Below are positions 25,128 through 33,161 of a stretch of DNA of 64,000 nucleotides, one piece after another. Position numbers and translations under genes: made by a program. The stretch is taken from NCBI GenBank assembly GCA_963798075.1, contig CAWCRU010000001.1, forward strand, positions 62,001 through 126,000, read 5' to 3'. The stretch is from DATAOG01 sp963798075 (GTDB lineage Bacteria; Pseudomonadota; Alphaproteobacteria; Geminicoccales; Geminicoccaceae). The notes below the pieces were generated by a model, which searched no databases, was not told the DNA's origin, and worked only from the letters and a program-made list of their open reading frames with translations. Each line of letters starts with the position of its first letter. The first letter of the stretch is position 1.

Positions 25128-25762
25128 CCGCTCGCGCGGCGGCGCGGCGACGGTTCCCCGTCGCCGCGCCGACCGGGTACTCGGATGGGCATGAACGCCG
25201 ACACGGTGGCGTCAATCCCCGACTTCGGAGCAGGGAAAAGGTTCTTTAGTCGGGCAAGGGGTGGTTGCTCTTTTTGGGTCGCTGCCAGGGTCATGGTTCT
25301 TTTCGGGCTAGAGGAACCAGGATATGGTGCGAAGGCGGGCTCGATGGCGTGCGGCCCAGCGTTGCCTTGCATATTCGGAGAAACGGCGGCGGTGTATTGC
25401 GGGGCAACTGCGGTCGGATCGCCTCCCGGTAAGCGCGCCTGGCCAGGGGCGGGGTCGGGCGAAGCGATGCCCTCGACGGTCACGGAGATCCGGAGGCCGA
25501 GCGCGTGCATGACCTTGGTGAGTGTCTCGAGCGTGGGATTTCCACGTCTCGAAAGCGAACGATAGAGCGCTTCCCGGTTGAGCTCGGCGCGTTCGGAAAG
25601 CGCGCTCATGCCGCCAAGGCGGGCCTCGGGGACGTTGCGGATCGCCAGCTTGAAAGCGTCGGTGTCGCCAATGGCGAGCGCTTCCTCCAGATAGAGGGCG
25701 GCGCTCTCCGGGTCCTTCAGCTGGGCAAGCTGCGTCGCGCGAAACGGCCGACTCGCTCTCAT
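25016..25762 (-). CDS. HigA-like addiction-module antidote with unusual C-terminal extension
   Basis: Residues about 8-95 match the family of putative addiction module antidote proteins: LKDPESAALYLEEAL, a GMSALSERAELNREALYRSL helix-turn-helix core (about 50-69), NPTLETLTKVMHALGLRISV. Family members are about 100 residues long; here the frame runs on to 248 through low-complexity sequence overlapping the secreted-protein gene on the other strand. The extension is probably an artefact of a lost stop or frameshift near residue 95. The ATG overlaps the stop of the upstream toxin gene (ATGA), as expected for a coupled pair. Confidence 0.65.
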   Translation of the reverse strand: MRASRPFRATQLAQLKDPESAALYLEEALAIGDTDAFKLAIRNVPEARLGGMSALSERAELNREALYRSLSRRGNPTLETLTKVMHALGLRISVTVEGIASPDPAPGQARLPGGDPTAVAPQYTAAVSPNMQGNAGPHAIEPAFAPYPGSSSPKRTMTLAATQKEQPPLARLKNLFPAPKSGIDATVSAFMPIRVPGRRGDGEPSPRRRASGQSRTGSVIGLRRTTSLHLMWNPVNHCASPARGRDLL

Positions 25763-26097
25763 GCTCCGCTCCTCCGCTGGTAGTCCTCCAGATAGCTCTT
25801 CGCCTGTCGGATGCTCCGGCCTTGGTGGCGCTTCGTCGAGCCGGTCAGCAGCATAATCGTGTTCCGGTCAACGAAGCTGAAATACACGCGGTAACCGGGG
25901 CCGTAATGATCGCGAAGCTCGGCAATTCCCTCGACGCCGTTACCGCCTTCCAGTCACCCAGATTGCCGAGCGAGACCCGGTCGAGCCGGGCCAGCAAGGC
26001 GCATCCGCGCTCTCGTGTCCTTCATCCTGCCCAGCCAGCTGGCAAACAGGCTGGTGCCATCCTCGGTGACGTACTCCTCGATCTCGTGCATGAGCAT
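25759..26097 (-). pseudogene. HigB-like/phage Gp49-like toxin gene broken by two frameshifts
   Basis: From ATG 26097 the first frame reads MLMHEIEEYVTEDGTSLFASW. The next segment (LLARLDRVSLGNLGDWK) and the last (GVEGIAELRDHYGPGYRVYF, then LLTGSTKRHQ, RQAKSYLEDYQRR) are in two further frames. Together they spell a complete RelE-fold killer protein of about 110 residues of the addiction-module killer family. The stop overlaps the antidote start. The two breaks, near 26000 and 25940, inactivate the gene as written. Decay and sequence error are both possible. Confidence 0.6.
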
Positions 26098-26117
26098 TTG
26101 TAGCTCTCAAGCTACAA
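26098..26117. promoter_or_regulatory. Palindromic operator of the HigBA-like module
   Basis: TTGTAGCT-CTCA-AGCTACAA is a perfect 8-bp inverted repeat directly upstream of the toxin start codon at 26097 (minus strand). Type II toxin-antitoxin modules repress themselves through such palindromes, bound by the antidote helix-turn-helix. It stands out as AT-rich in GC-rich surroundings. Confidence 0.6.
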
Positions 26118-26212
26118 TCGGTCAAGCCCGTGCCGGCGCTGGGTTTCGGAACGGCCGGAGAGGGCGTATACCGGGATTTGACACCAAGGATGGGCTGGAA
26201 ACAGGCGCAGGT

Positions 26213-28228
26213 ATGGATGAAACCGCGCTCGGCGAGATCGTCGAGATCGAGAACGTCTGGATCCCGATGTCGGACGGCTGCCGGATCGCGGCCCGGATCT
26301 GGCTGCCGAAGGCTGCCGAACGGGTCCCCGTGCCGGCGATCCTGGAATACATTCCGTACCGCAAGCGCGACTTCATGCGGGCGCGGGACGAGCCGATCCA
26401 TCGCTATTTCGCGCAGGCCGGCTATGCGGCGGTCCGGGTCGACCTGCGGGGCTCGGGCGATTCCGACGGCATCCTCTTGGACGAGTACACCCAGCAGGAA
26501 CAGGACGACGCGCTCGAGATCATCGCCTGGATCGCCGAGCAGGCCTGGTGCACGGGTGCCATCGGCATGATGGGGATCTGCTGGGGCGGCTTCAACGCGC
26601 TCCAGGTCGCAGCCCTCCAGCCGCCGGCGCTGAAGGCGGTCATCACGCTCTGCTCGACCGACGACCGCTACGCCGACGATGCCCACTACATGGGCGGCTG
26701 CCTGCTCAACGAGAACCTGCAATGGGGCTCGATCCTCCTGACCTATGGCGCCTATCCGCCCGATCCCGAGATCGTCGGTCCGCGCTGGCGCGAGATGTGG
26801 CGCGAGCGGATCGAGCAGCTGGTGGCCTTCCCGGCGCTCTGGCTCGAGCACCAGTGGCGGGACGAGTTCTGGCGCCACGGCTCGGTCTGCGAGGACTACG
26901 GCGCCATCATCTGCGCGGTCTATGCGATCGGCGGCTGGGCGGACGGCTATTCCAACGCCGTGCCGCGCCTGCTCAAGGGCCTGACGTGCCCGAAGAAAGG
27001 CTTGGTCGGGCCCTGGGCGCACCGTTTTCCGCACAATGGCGTGCCCGGCCCGGCGATCGGCTTTCTCCAGGAAGCGGTGCGCTGGTGGGATCACTGGCTG
27101 AAGGGCATCGAGACCGGGATCATGGCCGAGCCCGCCTATCGGGTCTGGATGCAGGAGAGCGTCGATCCGCAACCCTACTACGAGGAGCGGCCCGGGCGCT
27201 GGGTTGCCGAGGCCGCCTGGCCGTCGCCCCGGATCGAGAGCCGGCGCCTGTTCCTGAACCCCGGCCGGCTCGAGCCCGCGCCGACCCAGGCGGCAAGGCT
27301 CGCGTTCTCCTCGCCGCAGACCACCGGGCTTGCGGCCGGCGAATGGTGCGCCTTCGGCGCCGAGGGCGAGATGCCGCTCGAGCAGCGCCCGGACGACGGC
27401 CGCTCGCTGACCTTCGACACCGGGCCGTTGCCCGAGCGGCTCGAGATTTTGGGCGCGCCCGTGGTCGAGCTCGATCTTGCCGCCGACGAAGGCGATGCCC
27501 TGCTCGCGGTCCGCCTCAACGACGTCCAGGCGGATGGCACCTCGACGCTGGTCACCTACGGCCTGCTCAATCTCACCCATCGCGACGGCCACGAGCAGCC
27601 GGCGCCGCTCGAGCCCGGGACCTTGCAGCGCATCCGCCTCAAGCTCAACGACATCGCGCATGCGTTCGCGGCCGGCCACCGGCTGCGCCTCGCGTTGTCC
27701 TCGAGCTACTGGCCGATCGCCTGGCCCTCGCCGACGCTCGCGGTGCTGACGGTCCGGACCGGCCAGAGCGCCCTCTATCTGCCGGTCCGGCCGCCATCGG
27801 CGGACGATGCGGCGCTGCGAGCCTTCGAGCCGCCGGCCGCCGCCCCGGGTGCCCGCCCGCGGCCGCGCGAGACGCCGCTGCGGCGCACCATCGAGCTCGA
27901 TCTCGCGACCAACGAGACCGTCTACACCTTCCAGAGCGGCGAGTTCGACGCCGCGCCCGACCGCATCGAGCCGATCGGCATGGACCTCGGCTACACGTTT
28001 TTGAAGCGCCACCGGATCTCCGAATACGACCCGCTTTCTGCCCAGACCGAGGTGGTGCAGCGGACGGTCATGCACCGGGCCGACTGGTCGGTCAGGATCG
28101 AGTGCCGGACCGGCCTGACCGCCACCCGCACCACCTTCCAGTTCGCTGCCGATCTCGAGGCCTTCGAGGGCGAGGAGCCGTTCGCACGCCGCGAATGGCG
28201 GGTCGCGATCCCGCGCGCGCTGGTCTGA
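26213..28228 (+). CDS. CocE/NonD family alpha/beta hydrolase (S15-like) with Cys nucleophile
   Basis: A 671-residue protein of the X-Pro dipeptidyl-peptidase/CocE-NonD acyl hydrolase group. An alpha/beta-hydrolase domain spans about 10-330, with the substrate-loop region EYIPYRKRD (45-53) and RVDLRGSGDSDG. A C-terminal jelly-roll domain follows (about 340-550; FDTGPLPERLEILGAP). The nucleophile elbow reads GMMGICWGGF, with Cys123 where Ser is usual. The tail from about 555 is extra. No signal peptide is present, so it is probably cytosolic. Natural substrates are unknown. I chose ATG 26213, just before the conserved part. Confidence 0.8.
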   Translation: MDETALGEIVEIENVWIPMSDGCRIAARIWLPKAAERVPVPAILEYIPYRKRDFMRARDEPIHRYFAQAGYAAVRVDLRGSGDSDGILLDEYTQQEQDDALEIIAWIAEQAWCTGAIGMMGICWGGFNALQVAALQPPALKAVITLCSTDDRYADDAHYMGGCLLNENLQWGSILLTYGAYPPDPEIVGPRWREMWRERIEQLVAFPALWLEHQWRDEFWRHGSVCEDYGAIICAVYAIGGWADGYSNAVPRLLKGLTCPKKGLVGPWAHRFPHNGVPGPAIGFLQEAVRWWDHWLKGIETGIMAEPAYRVWMQESVDPQPYYEERPGRWVAEAAWPSPRIESRRLFLNPGRLEPAPTQAARLAFSSPQTTGLAAGEWCAFGAEGEMPLEQRPDDGRSLTFDTGPLPERLEILGAPVVELDLAADEGDALLAVRLNDVQADGTSTLVTYGLLNLTHRDGHEQPAPLEPGTLQRIRLKLNDIAHAFAAGHRLRLALSSSYWPIAWPSPTLAVLTVRTGQSALYLPVRPPSADDAALRAFEPPAAAPGARPRPRETPLRRTIELDLATNETVYTFQSGEFDAAPDRIEPIGMDLGYTFLKRHRISEYDPLSAQTEVVQRTVMHRADWSVRIECRTGLTATRTTFQFAADLEAFEGEEPFARREWRVAIPRALV

Positions 28229-28297
28229 TGCGGCCGGCTTGTCCGTGGGCGCGCGATGTCCTACCTCGTGCCGCATGCCATTTGCGGGAGCGCAGCC

Positions 28298-28565
28298 GTG
28301 CAGCGATCGGTCTCGGCCAGAGAAGCCAATCAGCAGTTCGCCCGCATCCTGCGCGACGTGGAAGGGGGCGCCGAATTCCTCGTGACCCGCCGCGCCAAGC
28401 CGGTCGCCCGGATCGTGCCGGCGCAGACCATCCCGCGAACGCCAGCTCACGCCCGAACAGGAAGCGGCACACGCCCGCAGCATGAGGCGCCTGCGCAAGG
28501 GCTGGGACCTTGGCGGCGAAACGTTCAATCGCGACCAGCTCTATGACGAGCTGTTGGATGAGTGA
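28298..28565 (+). pseudogene. Phd/YefM-type antitoxin, frameshifted near 28435
   Basis: The frame from GTG 28298 (GGGAG seven bases upstream) gives a Phd/YefM DNA-binding domain: QRSVSAREANQQFARILRDV, FLVTRRAKPVARIVPA. After about 28435 the continuation lies in another frame (LTPEQEAAHARSMRRLRKGW, then FNRDQLYDELLDE) and ends at TGA 28565. One indel restores an antitoxin of about 89 residues, whose C-terminal tail would bind the toxin. Its stop overlaps the start of the PIN-domain remnant. Confidence 0.6.
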
Positions 28566-28770
28566 GCGGTTCTCGCTGGATACGAGCATCCTGATCCACG
28601 CTGCCGATCGCGGCGCCTGCGAACGGCACGAGCGAGCCCTGGCAAATCACGGCTGCACCTCGATCTTGAGCGAGGACATGCATGATGGAGCGCGCTGGGA
28701 TGGCATGACCATCCTCAATCCGTTCCGTGGCGACGATCTGCCGGATCCGGTTGCGGCGCTGCTGCGTTGA
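28558..28770 (+). pseudogene. PIN-domain (VapC-like) toxin remnant with internal deletion
   Basis: Seventy codons in one frame. The start FSLDTSILIHAADRG (about 4-18) carries the first catalytic Asp of a PIN ribonuclease. The end, TSILSEDMHDGARWDGMTILNPF, matches the last PIN strand with the fourth acidic residue. Intact PIN toxins are about 130 residues; the middle, with two of the four acidic residues, is missing between about residues 28 and 32. The frame is preserved across the gap, so this is a true deletion rather than a read error. The start overlaps the antitoxin stop. Confidence 0.65.
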
Positions 28771-29788
28771 TCAGAGGCCGAGCCGCCGACGCGCGGCGTC
28801 GAGGATCATCTTGAGCATGTCGGGATAGGCGATGCCGGCGAAGCCGGCCATGAAGGCGAGCTTGCCGTCGTTGGCCCAGGCGGGGTTGGGATTGACCTCC
28901 ATCAGCTTGGGCTCGCCGTCCGCCGCGCAGCGGAAATCGAAGCGGGCGTAGTCGCGACAGCCGAGGCGCGCGAACAGGCGCCGGGCGTGGTCGGCCATGG
29001 CGGCGAGCAGCGCAGGCCCGGCCTCAGCGCGTTTGAACTTGATCTCGGTCCAGTAGGGGGAGTCCGGCAACGCCTTGGATTCGTACGACAGGATCGGGTT
29101 GAGCCCGGCCGGCAGGCGCGAGTAGTCGACCTCGAGGGCCGGCAGCGCGATCAGCTCGCTATCCGGATTGCCGAGCAGGCCGATCCCGTACTCGGGTCCG
29201 GGCAGATACTCTTGGACCAGGAGCGCCCGGCCGGGCAGCTCGCTGCGCACCCAGGCGACGATAGGCCTCCGCCTCGGCGCGCGAGCGGACCACGGCGTCC
29301 TGGCGGATGCCGACGCTGCCGTCGGCCTGGTTCGGTTTGATCAAGGCGGGCCAGAGGTCGGGCAGGGCGGCCAGCGACTGGTCTGCCCGCAGAAACCCCT
29401 CATGCGGCACCGGCACGCCTTGGGCTTCGGCCAGCAGGCGCACGATCTGCTTGTCGTAGCAGAGCACCATGCCGGCGGGCGAGGCGCCGCTGTAGGGCAC
29501 GCCCAGCATCTCGAGCAGCGCCGGGACGTGCAGCTCCCGGGTCGCGACATTGCCAAACCCGGTGTCGCAGAAATTGATCACGAGGTCGGGCGGATTCCGA
29601 CCGAAGCGCTCGAACAGGCGGCCGTGGTCGTCCTCGAACTCGAAGAGGTAGCCCGGAAACGACTCGAACGCCGCCCGCATCGCCCGATGGGTGACGACAT
29701 CTTCCTCGTTATAGCGATGGTCGCGCTTGGTGAGATCGGGCAGGCGGGGATCGCCGGTCAGAACGCAAACCCGAAGCCGCCCCGTCAT
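28771..29788 (-). CDS. D-alanine-D-alanine ligase-like ATP-grasp protein, frameshifted near 29260
   Basis: The first part, from 29788, has an N-terminal domain with VINFCDTGFGN (about 72-82) and GVPYSGASPAGMVLCYDKQ (about 98-116), then ALIKPNQADGSVGI, an ATP-binding strand and glycine loop. The second part, in another frame, gives VQEYLPGPEYGIGLLG, CRDYARFDFR and LMEVNPNPAW, the metal-binding end of the grasp fold. One indel near 29255-29270 joins them into about 338 residues. Similar stand-alone ligases occur outside cell-wall clusters and may ligate other substrates. Its stop abuts that of the PIN remnant. Confidence 0.72.
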
Positions 29789-29887
29789 CGCCTGCCTGCA
29801 TCCCGGCTGACCCGATCGCCGCGCGCGCCCGGCGAAGCCCGATCGTCTCTAGATGGCTCCGCGGGCACGCGGTGCAAGCCGGGTCCG

Positions 29888-30544
29888 CTAGCGTTCCGCC
29901 GCCTTGACGATGTCCTCGCCATCCTTGGCGAGCCCGGTGCGCACGAGGGCCGCGACGAGGCGGGGGAACTCGTCCCGGGCCACGCGTTTGGCGAGCTTGG
30001 CGGCGTCGTCCTCGAGGCCGAGGCGCCGGGCCGTCTCGAGCGCCCGCCGGTCGGCGAACGGGTAGAGCTCGCCCCAGGCGAGCTGCGCCTCGCGACAGAA
30101 GATGTCGAGGCCCACCTCGCCGATGCCCTTGCACTCCTTGAGCAGCGCCCGCTCGCGCTCGGGCGCGCGCTCCGCCGCCTCGCGCAGCCTGCGCAGGTCG
30201 CCGCCGTACTTGTCCAGTAACATCGAGGCGGTATCGCCCAGCATGCGCGAGGTGCTCTCGTCGTAACGGGCGTAGCCGGCCTGGTTCAACGCCCGGGTCC
30301 GCTCCTCCCAGCTGGCGGCCGCCATCTTCTCGGCCGTGGTCCAGCCCTGCGCCGCCAAGGCCTTGGCGGCGGCCATCGCGATCCCGGCGCCGATCCTGGC
30401 GCTCAGCAGGGTCGCGGCGCAGAGCCAGCGGTAGAGCATCGAAGGCGTGCCTTTGGCGAGATCGATGCCGAGCTCGGCCGCATAGGTCCGGCCATGGCGC
30501 TCGAGCAGCGCCTCGACGATCCGCTCCTTGGATGGTCCGGCCAT
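29888..30544 (-). CDS. HhH DNA glycosylase/endonuclease III-like protein
   Basis: A 218-residue mostly helical protein. A helix-hairpin-helix is visible at about 137-155 (LLKECKGIGEVGLDIFCREA), and the preceding helical bundle resembles the endonuclease III superfamily. No C-terminal iron-sulphur cysteine cluster and no clear catalytic Lys/Asp pair could be assigned, so its enzymatic role in base excision repair is unproven. AGGAGG lies five bases before the ATG at 30544. It follows xth by 92 bp on the same strand, consistent with a DNA-repair grouping. Confidence 0.6.
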   Translation of the reverse strand: MAGPSKERIVEALLERHGRTYAAELGIDLAKGTPSMLYRWLCAATLLSARIGAGIAMAAAKALAAQGWTTAEKMAAASWEERTRALNQAGYARYDESTSRMLGDTASMLLDKYGGDLRRLREAAERAPERERALLKECKGIGEVGLDIFCREAQLAWGELYPFADRRALETARRLGLEDDAAKLAKRVARDEFPRLVAALVRTGLAKDGEDIVKAAER

Positions 30545-30636
30545 CGAGACCTCCTGCCCGGTTGCTGCGCCTGCCTCAAGCGGAGCAATCGGCCGCTCGC
30601 GCAAACCGTTCCGTCGCAGGAAGAGTTCGGAAGGAC

Positions 30637-31413
30637 TCAGCCGTCGGCGAGGGTGCACCAGACCGGCACGTGGTCGGAGGGCGCCTTGGCGGCGCGCTCC
30701 TCGGCATCGATGCCGACGCCCTCCAGACGGTCGACCGCCTGCGGCGAGAGCAGCAGATGGTCGATCCGCAGTCCCTGGTTGGCCCGGAAGGACCGGCCCT
30801 GATAGTCCCACCAGCTGTAGGCCCGGGTGCGCGGCTCGACGGTCCGGTAGGCGTCGTAGAGGCCGAGATTGAGCAGCGTGCGCAGCTTTGCCCGCTCCGC
30901 CGGATGATAGCAGATCGTGCCGTCGAGGGCCTGGGGATCGTAGACGTCGAGCGGGTAGGGACCGACGTTGTAGTCACCGCCTATCACGACGGATTCTTCA
31001 TATTCAAGAAGCGTTTGCGCATGCTCTTTGAGACGATCGTAGAACGCGAGCTTGAACGGGAACCGGGGCGAGTCGAGAGCGGTGCCGTTCGGGACGTAGA
31101 CCGAGGCGACCCGGACCCCGCCGACGACCGCCTCGAGATAGCGGGCCTCGCGATCCTCCTCGTCCCCGGGCAGCGACCGGCACACGTCCTCGAGCGGCCG
31201 GTTGGCCAGGATCGCGACCCCGTTGCGGCCGCCCGGCTCGCCGATCGTGGCAAGATTGTAGCCCAGCTCCTCGAGCGGCTCGGCCGGAAACTGCTCGGGC
31301 GTGACCTTGGTCTCCTGCAGCAGCGCCACGTCCGGCTTCGCCGCCGCCAGCCAGGCCAGCACCCGCGGCAGCCGCGCCCGGATCGAGTTGACGTTCCAGG
31401 TGACGATCTTCAA
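30637..31413 (-). CDS. xth: Exodeoxyribonuclease III
   Basis: A 258-residue AP endonuclease/3'-5' exonuclease of the EEP family acting in base excision repair. It begins LKIVTWNVNSIRARL and shows LLQETK (the metal-binding Glu), NGVAILA, YVPNG, GGDYNVGPYPLDVYDP, AYSWWDY and the terminal SDHVPVW with the catalytic Asp-His. The start appears to be the TTG at 31413, inside a tandem 20-bp duplication. No good ribosome site precedes it. It is 71 bp downstream of erpA on the same strand. Confidence 0.9.
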   Translation of the reverse strand: MKIVTWNVNSIRARLPRVLAWLAAAKPDVALLQETKVTPEQFPAEPLEELGYNLATIGEPGGRNGVAILANRPLEDVCRSLPGDEEDREARYLEAVVGGVRVASVYVPNGTALDSPRFPFKLAFYDRLKEHAQTLLEYEESVVIGGDYNVGPYPLDVYDPQALDGTICYHPAERAKLRTLLNLGLYDAYRTVEPRTRAYSWWDYQGRSFRANQGLRIDHLLLSPQAVDRLEGVGIDAEERAAKAPSDHVPVWCTLADG

Positions 31414-31435
31414 GGCCAGGTGGCGATCTTCAAGG
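31396..31435. repeat. Tandem 20-bp duplication over the xth start codon
   Basis: CCAGGTGACGATCTTCAAGG (31396-31415) is followed immediately by a copy with one mismatch (31416-31435). On the minus strand each copy supplies a TTGAAGATC start-like sequence, but the copies are 20 bp apart and so in different frames. The downstream copy is in frame with xth. Confidence 0.75.
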
Positions 31436-31484
31436 GATGCGGCCAGCCAGGTCCGGGCGCGCCGCGGCCGCGTCGCTGCCGGGG

Positions 31485-31835
31485 TCAGACGGCGAACGAG
31501 TTGCCGCAGCCGCAGGACGAGCTCGCGTTGGGATTGGTCACCCGGAAATAGGAACCGGTCAGATCCTCGACGTAGTCGACCTCGCAGCCCATCATGTAGA
31601 GCAGCGACATGCCGTCGATCACGACCCTGGCGCCGTCCCGCTCGACCGCGATGTCGCCGTCCTCGTCGCGGTCGTCGAGCGCGAAGCCATACTGGAAGCC
31701 GGAGCAGCCGCCGCCGGAGACGCTGATTCGGAGCTTCAGGCCGGGGTCGGTGGTCTTGGCCAGGATCGCGCCGATCCGCCGGGCGGCGTTCTCGGTGACG
31801 CTGAACGGCCCCGGCCGGGCCTTGATTTCCGCCAT
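31485..31835 (-). CDS. erpA: Iron-sulphur cluster insertion protein (A-type carrier)
   Basis: A 116-residue A-type carrier that receives and inserts Fe-S clusters. The three ligand cysteines are present: SGGGCSGFQYGF (about 42-53) and the C-terminal CGCG (about 108-111). SGGGCSGFQY is the ErpA form rather than IscA. The ATG at 31835 has AGGTG upstream; an alternative GTG at 31844 adds three residues. It precedes xth on the minus strand and is divergent from dgt, as in other alphaproteobacteria. Confidence 0.9.
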   Translation of the reverse strand: MAEIKARPGPFSVTENAARRIGAILAKTTDPGLKLRISVSGGGCSGFQYGFALDDRDEDGDIAVERDGARVVIDGMSLLYMMGCEVDYVEDLTGSYFRVTNPNASSSCGCGNSFAV

Positions 31836-31918
31836 CGACGACACCTATTGTTAGCGATCGGAACGGGGTCCCCGTCGGGCGCTCCCCGGCTCTTGCCAAT
31901 GTAGGCAGCGCGATCGCC

Positions 31919-33161
31919 TTGTCAAACCGCCGCCTCGGTCTCGAGGGCCACGCCCGCCGGGCGCTGGCGCCTTACGCGTGCGATCCGACGCACAGCCGCG
32001 GCCGCCGCCACCTCGAGCCCGAGAGCGCTCTTCGAAGCCCGTTTCAGCGCGATCGCGATCGGATCGTCCACAGCACCGCGTTCCGCCGGCTGGAGTACAA
32101 GACCCAGGTGTTCGTCAACGACGAAGGCGATCATTTCCGCACCCGCCTGACCCATACCCTGGAGGTGGCGCAGATCACCCGCACCGCGACGCGCGCGCTG
32201 GCCCTCGACGAAGACCTGGCGGAGGCGGTGGCGCTCGCGCACGATCTGGGCCACAGCCCCTTCGGGCACGCCGGCGAGGAGGCGCTCGACGCGGTGCTGG
32301 CGCCCTATGGCGGCTTCGACCACAACGCCCAGACCCTGCGCGTGATCACCCGGCTCGAATGCCGCTACGCCGAATTCGACGGTCTCAACCTGACCTGGGA
32401 GACCCTCGAGGGCGTAGTCAAGCACAATGGTCCATTCGGGGGTCCATTCGGGGGGTCCATCCAGACGTCCGCTCGGAGGTTCGCGCGGCGGGCGGGCGCC
32501 CGCCTATGTCGCCGCCTACGCCGCCCTGCACGATCTGGAACTCGCCACCTATCCGAGCGCCGAGGCGCAGGTCGCAGCGCTGGCCGACGACATCGCCTAT
32601 ACCAGCCACGACCTCGACGATGGCCTGCGTGCCGGCCTGTTCGAGCTCCAGGATCTGGCGGCGCTGCCGCTCATCGGCGCGATCCTGCGCCGGGTGACGG
32701 CGCGCTACCCCGGGCTCGAGACGCCGCGGCTGATCCACGAGGCGCTCCGGCGCCTGATCGATGCCATGGTGACCGATCTGGTCGACGAGACCTCGCGCCG
32801 GCTCGACGCCCTGCAGCCGGCGGCGGTCGAAGGAATTCGGGCGGCGGAAGGCCCCGTGGTCGGATTTTCACCGAAAGTTGAGACCGCTCTGCAAGGCTTG
32901 CGCCGCTTCCTGCAGGAGCACATGTACAGCCACGACAAGGTCATGCGGATGGCTCGCAAGGCGCGCCAGGTGGTTCGGGAGCTGTTCGAGGGTCTGCACG
33001 AGCAGCCGGACCGTCTGCCGCCGGACTGGCGGGCCCGGGCCCAGCCGGGCGACGACGCCCGTGTCGTCGAGGCGATCGCCGACTATATCGCCGGCATGAC
33101 CGACCGCTTTGCCCTCGACGAGCACGCCCGCCTGTTCAACCTGACGAGCCGCGCGCCATGA
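31919..33161 (+). CDS. dgt: dGTP triphosphohydrolase-like HD protein, frameshifted near 32455
   Basis: Deoxyguanosinetriphosphate triphosphohydrolase-like protein hydrolysing dNTPs to deoxynucleoside and triphosphate. HD-domain motifs are RLTHTLEVAQI (about 77-87) and AHDLGHSPFGHAGEEAL (about 107-123). The part after KHNGP continues in a second frame (APAYVAAYAALHDLELA, ALADDIAYTSHDLDDGL) to 33161. The break lies in a short repeat and a six-G run at 32429-32456. TTG 31919 is the likely start. The protein is otherwise normal in length (about 413) and overlaps the argS ATG by four bases. Confidence 0.82.
32429..32452 (+). repeat. Two tandem 12-bp units inside dgt
   Basis: GGTCCATTCGGG occurs at 32429-32440 and 32441-32452, followed by a partial third unit in a G-run. 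It encodes GPFG-GPFG right after the conserved KHN. Being 12 bp it keeps frame; the frameshift is in the adjacent G-run. Confidence 0.7.

Noticed and set aside
25940..28528. An 862-codon open frame on the minus strand
   Set aside because: It is antisense to the CocE/NonD hydrolase, with Arg/Gly/Pro-rich translation and no domains. Long antisense frames are expected at this GC content.
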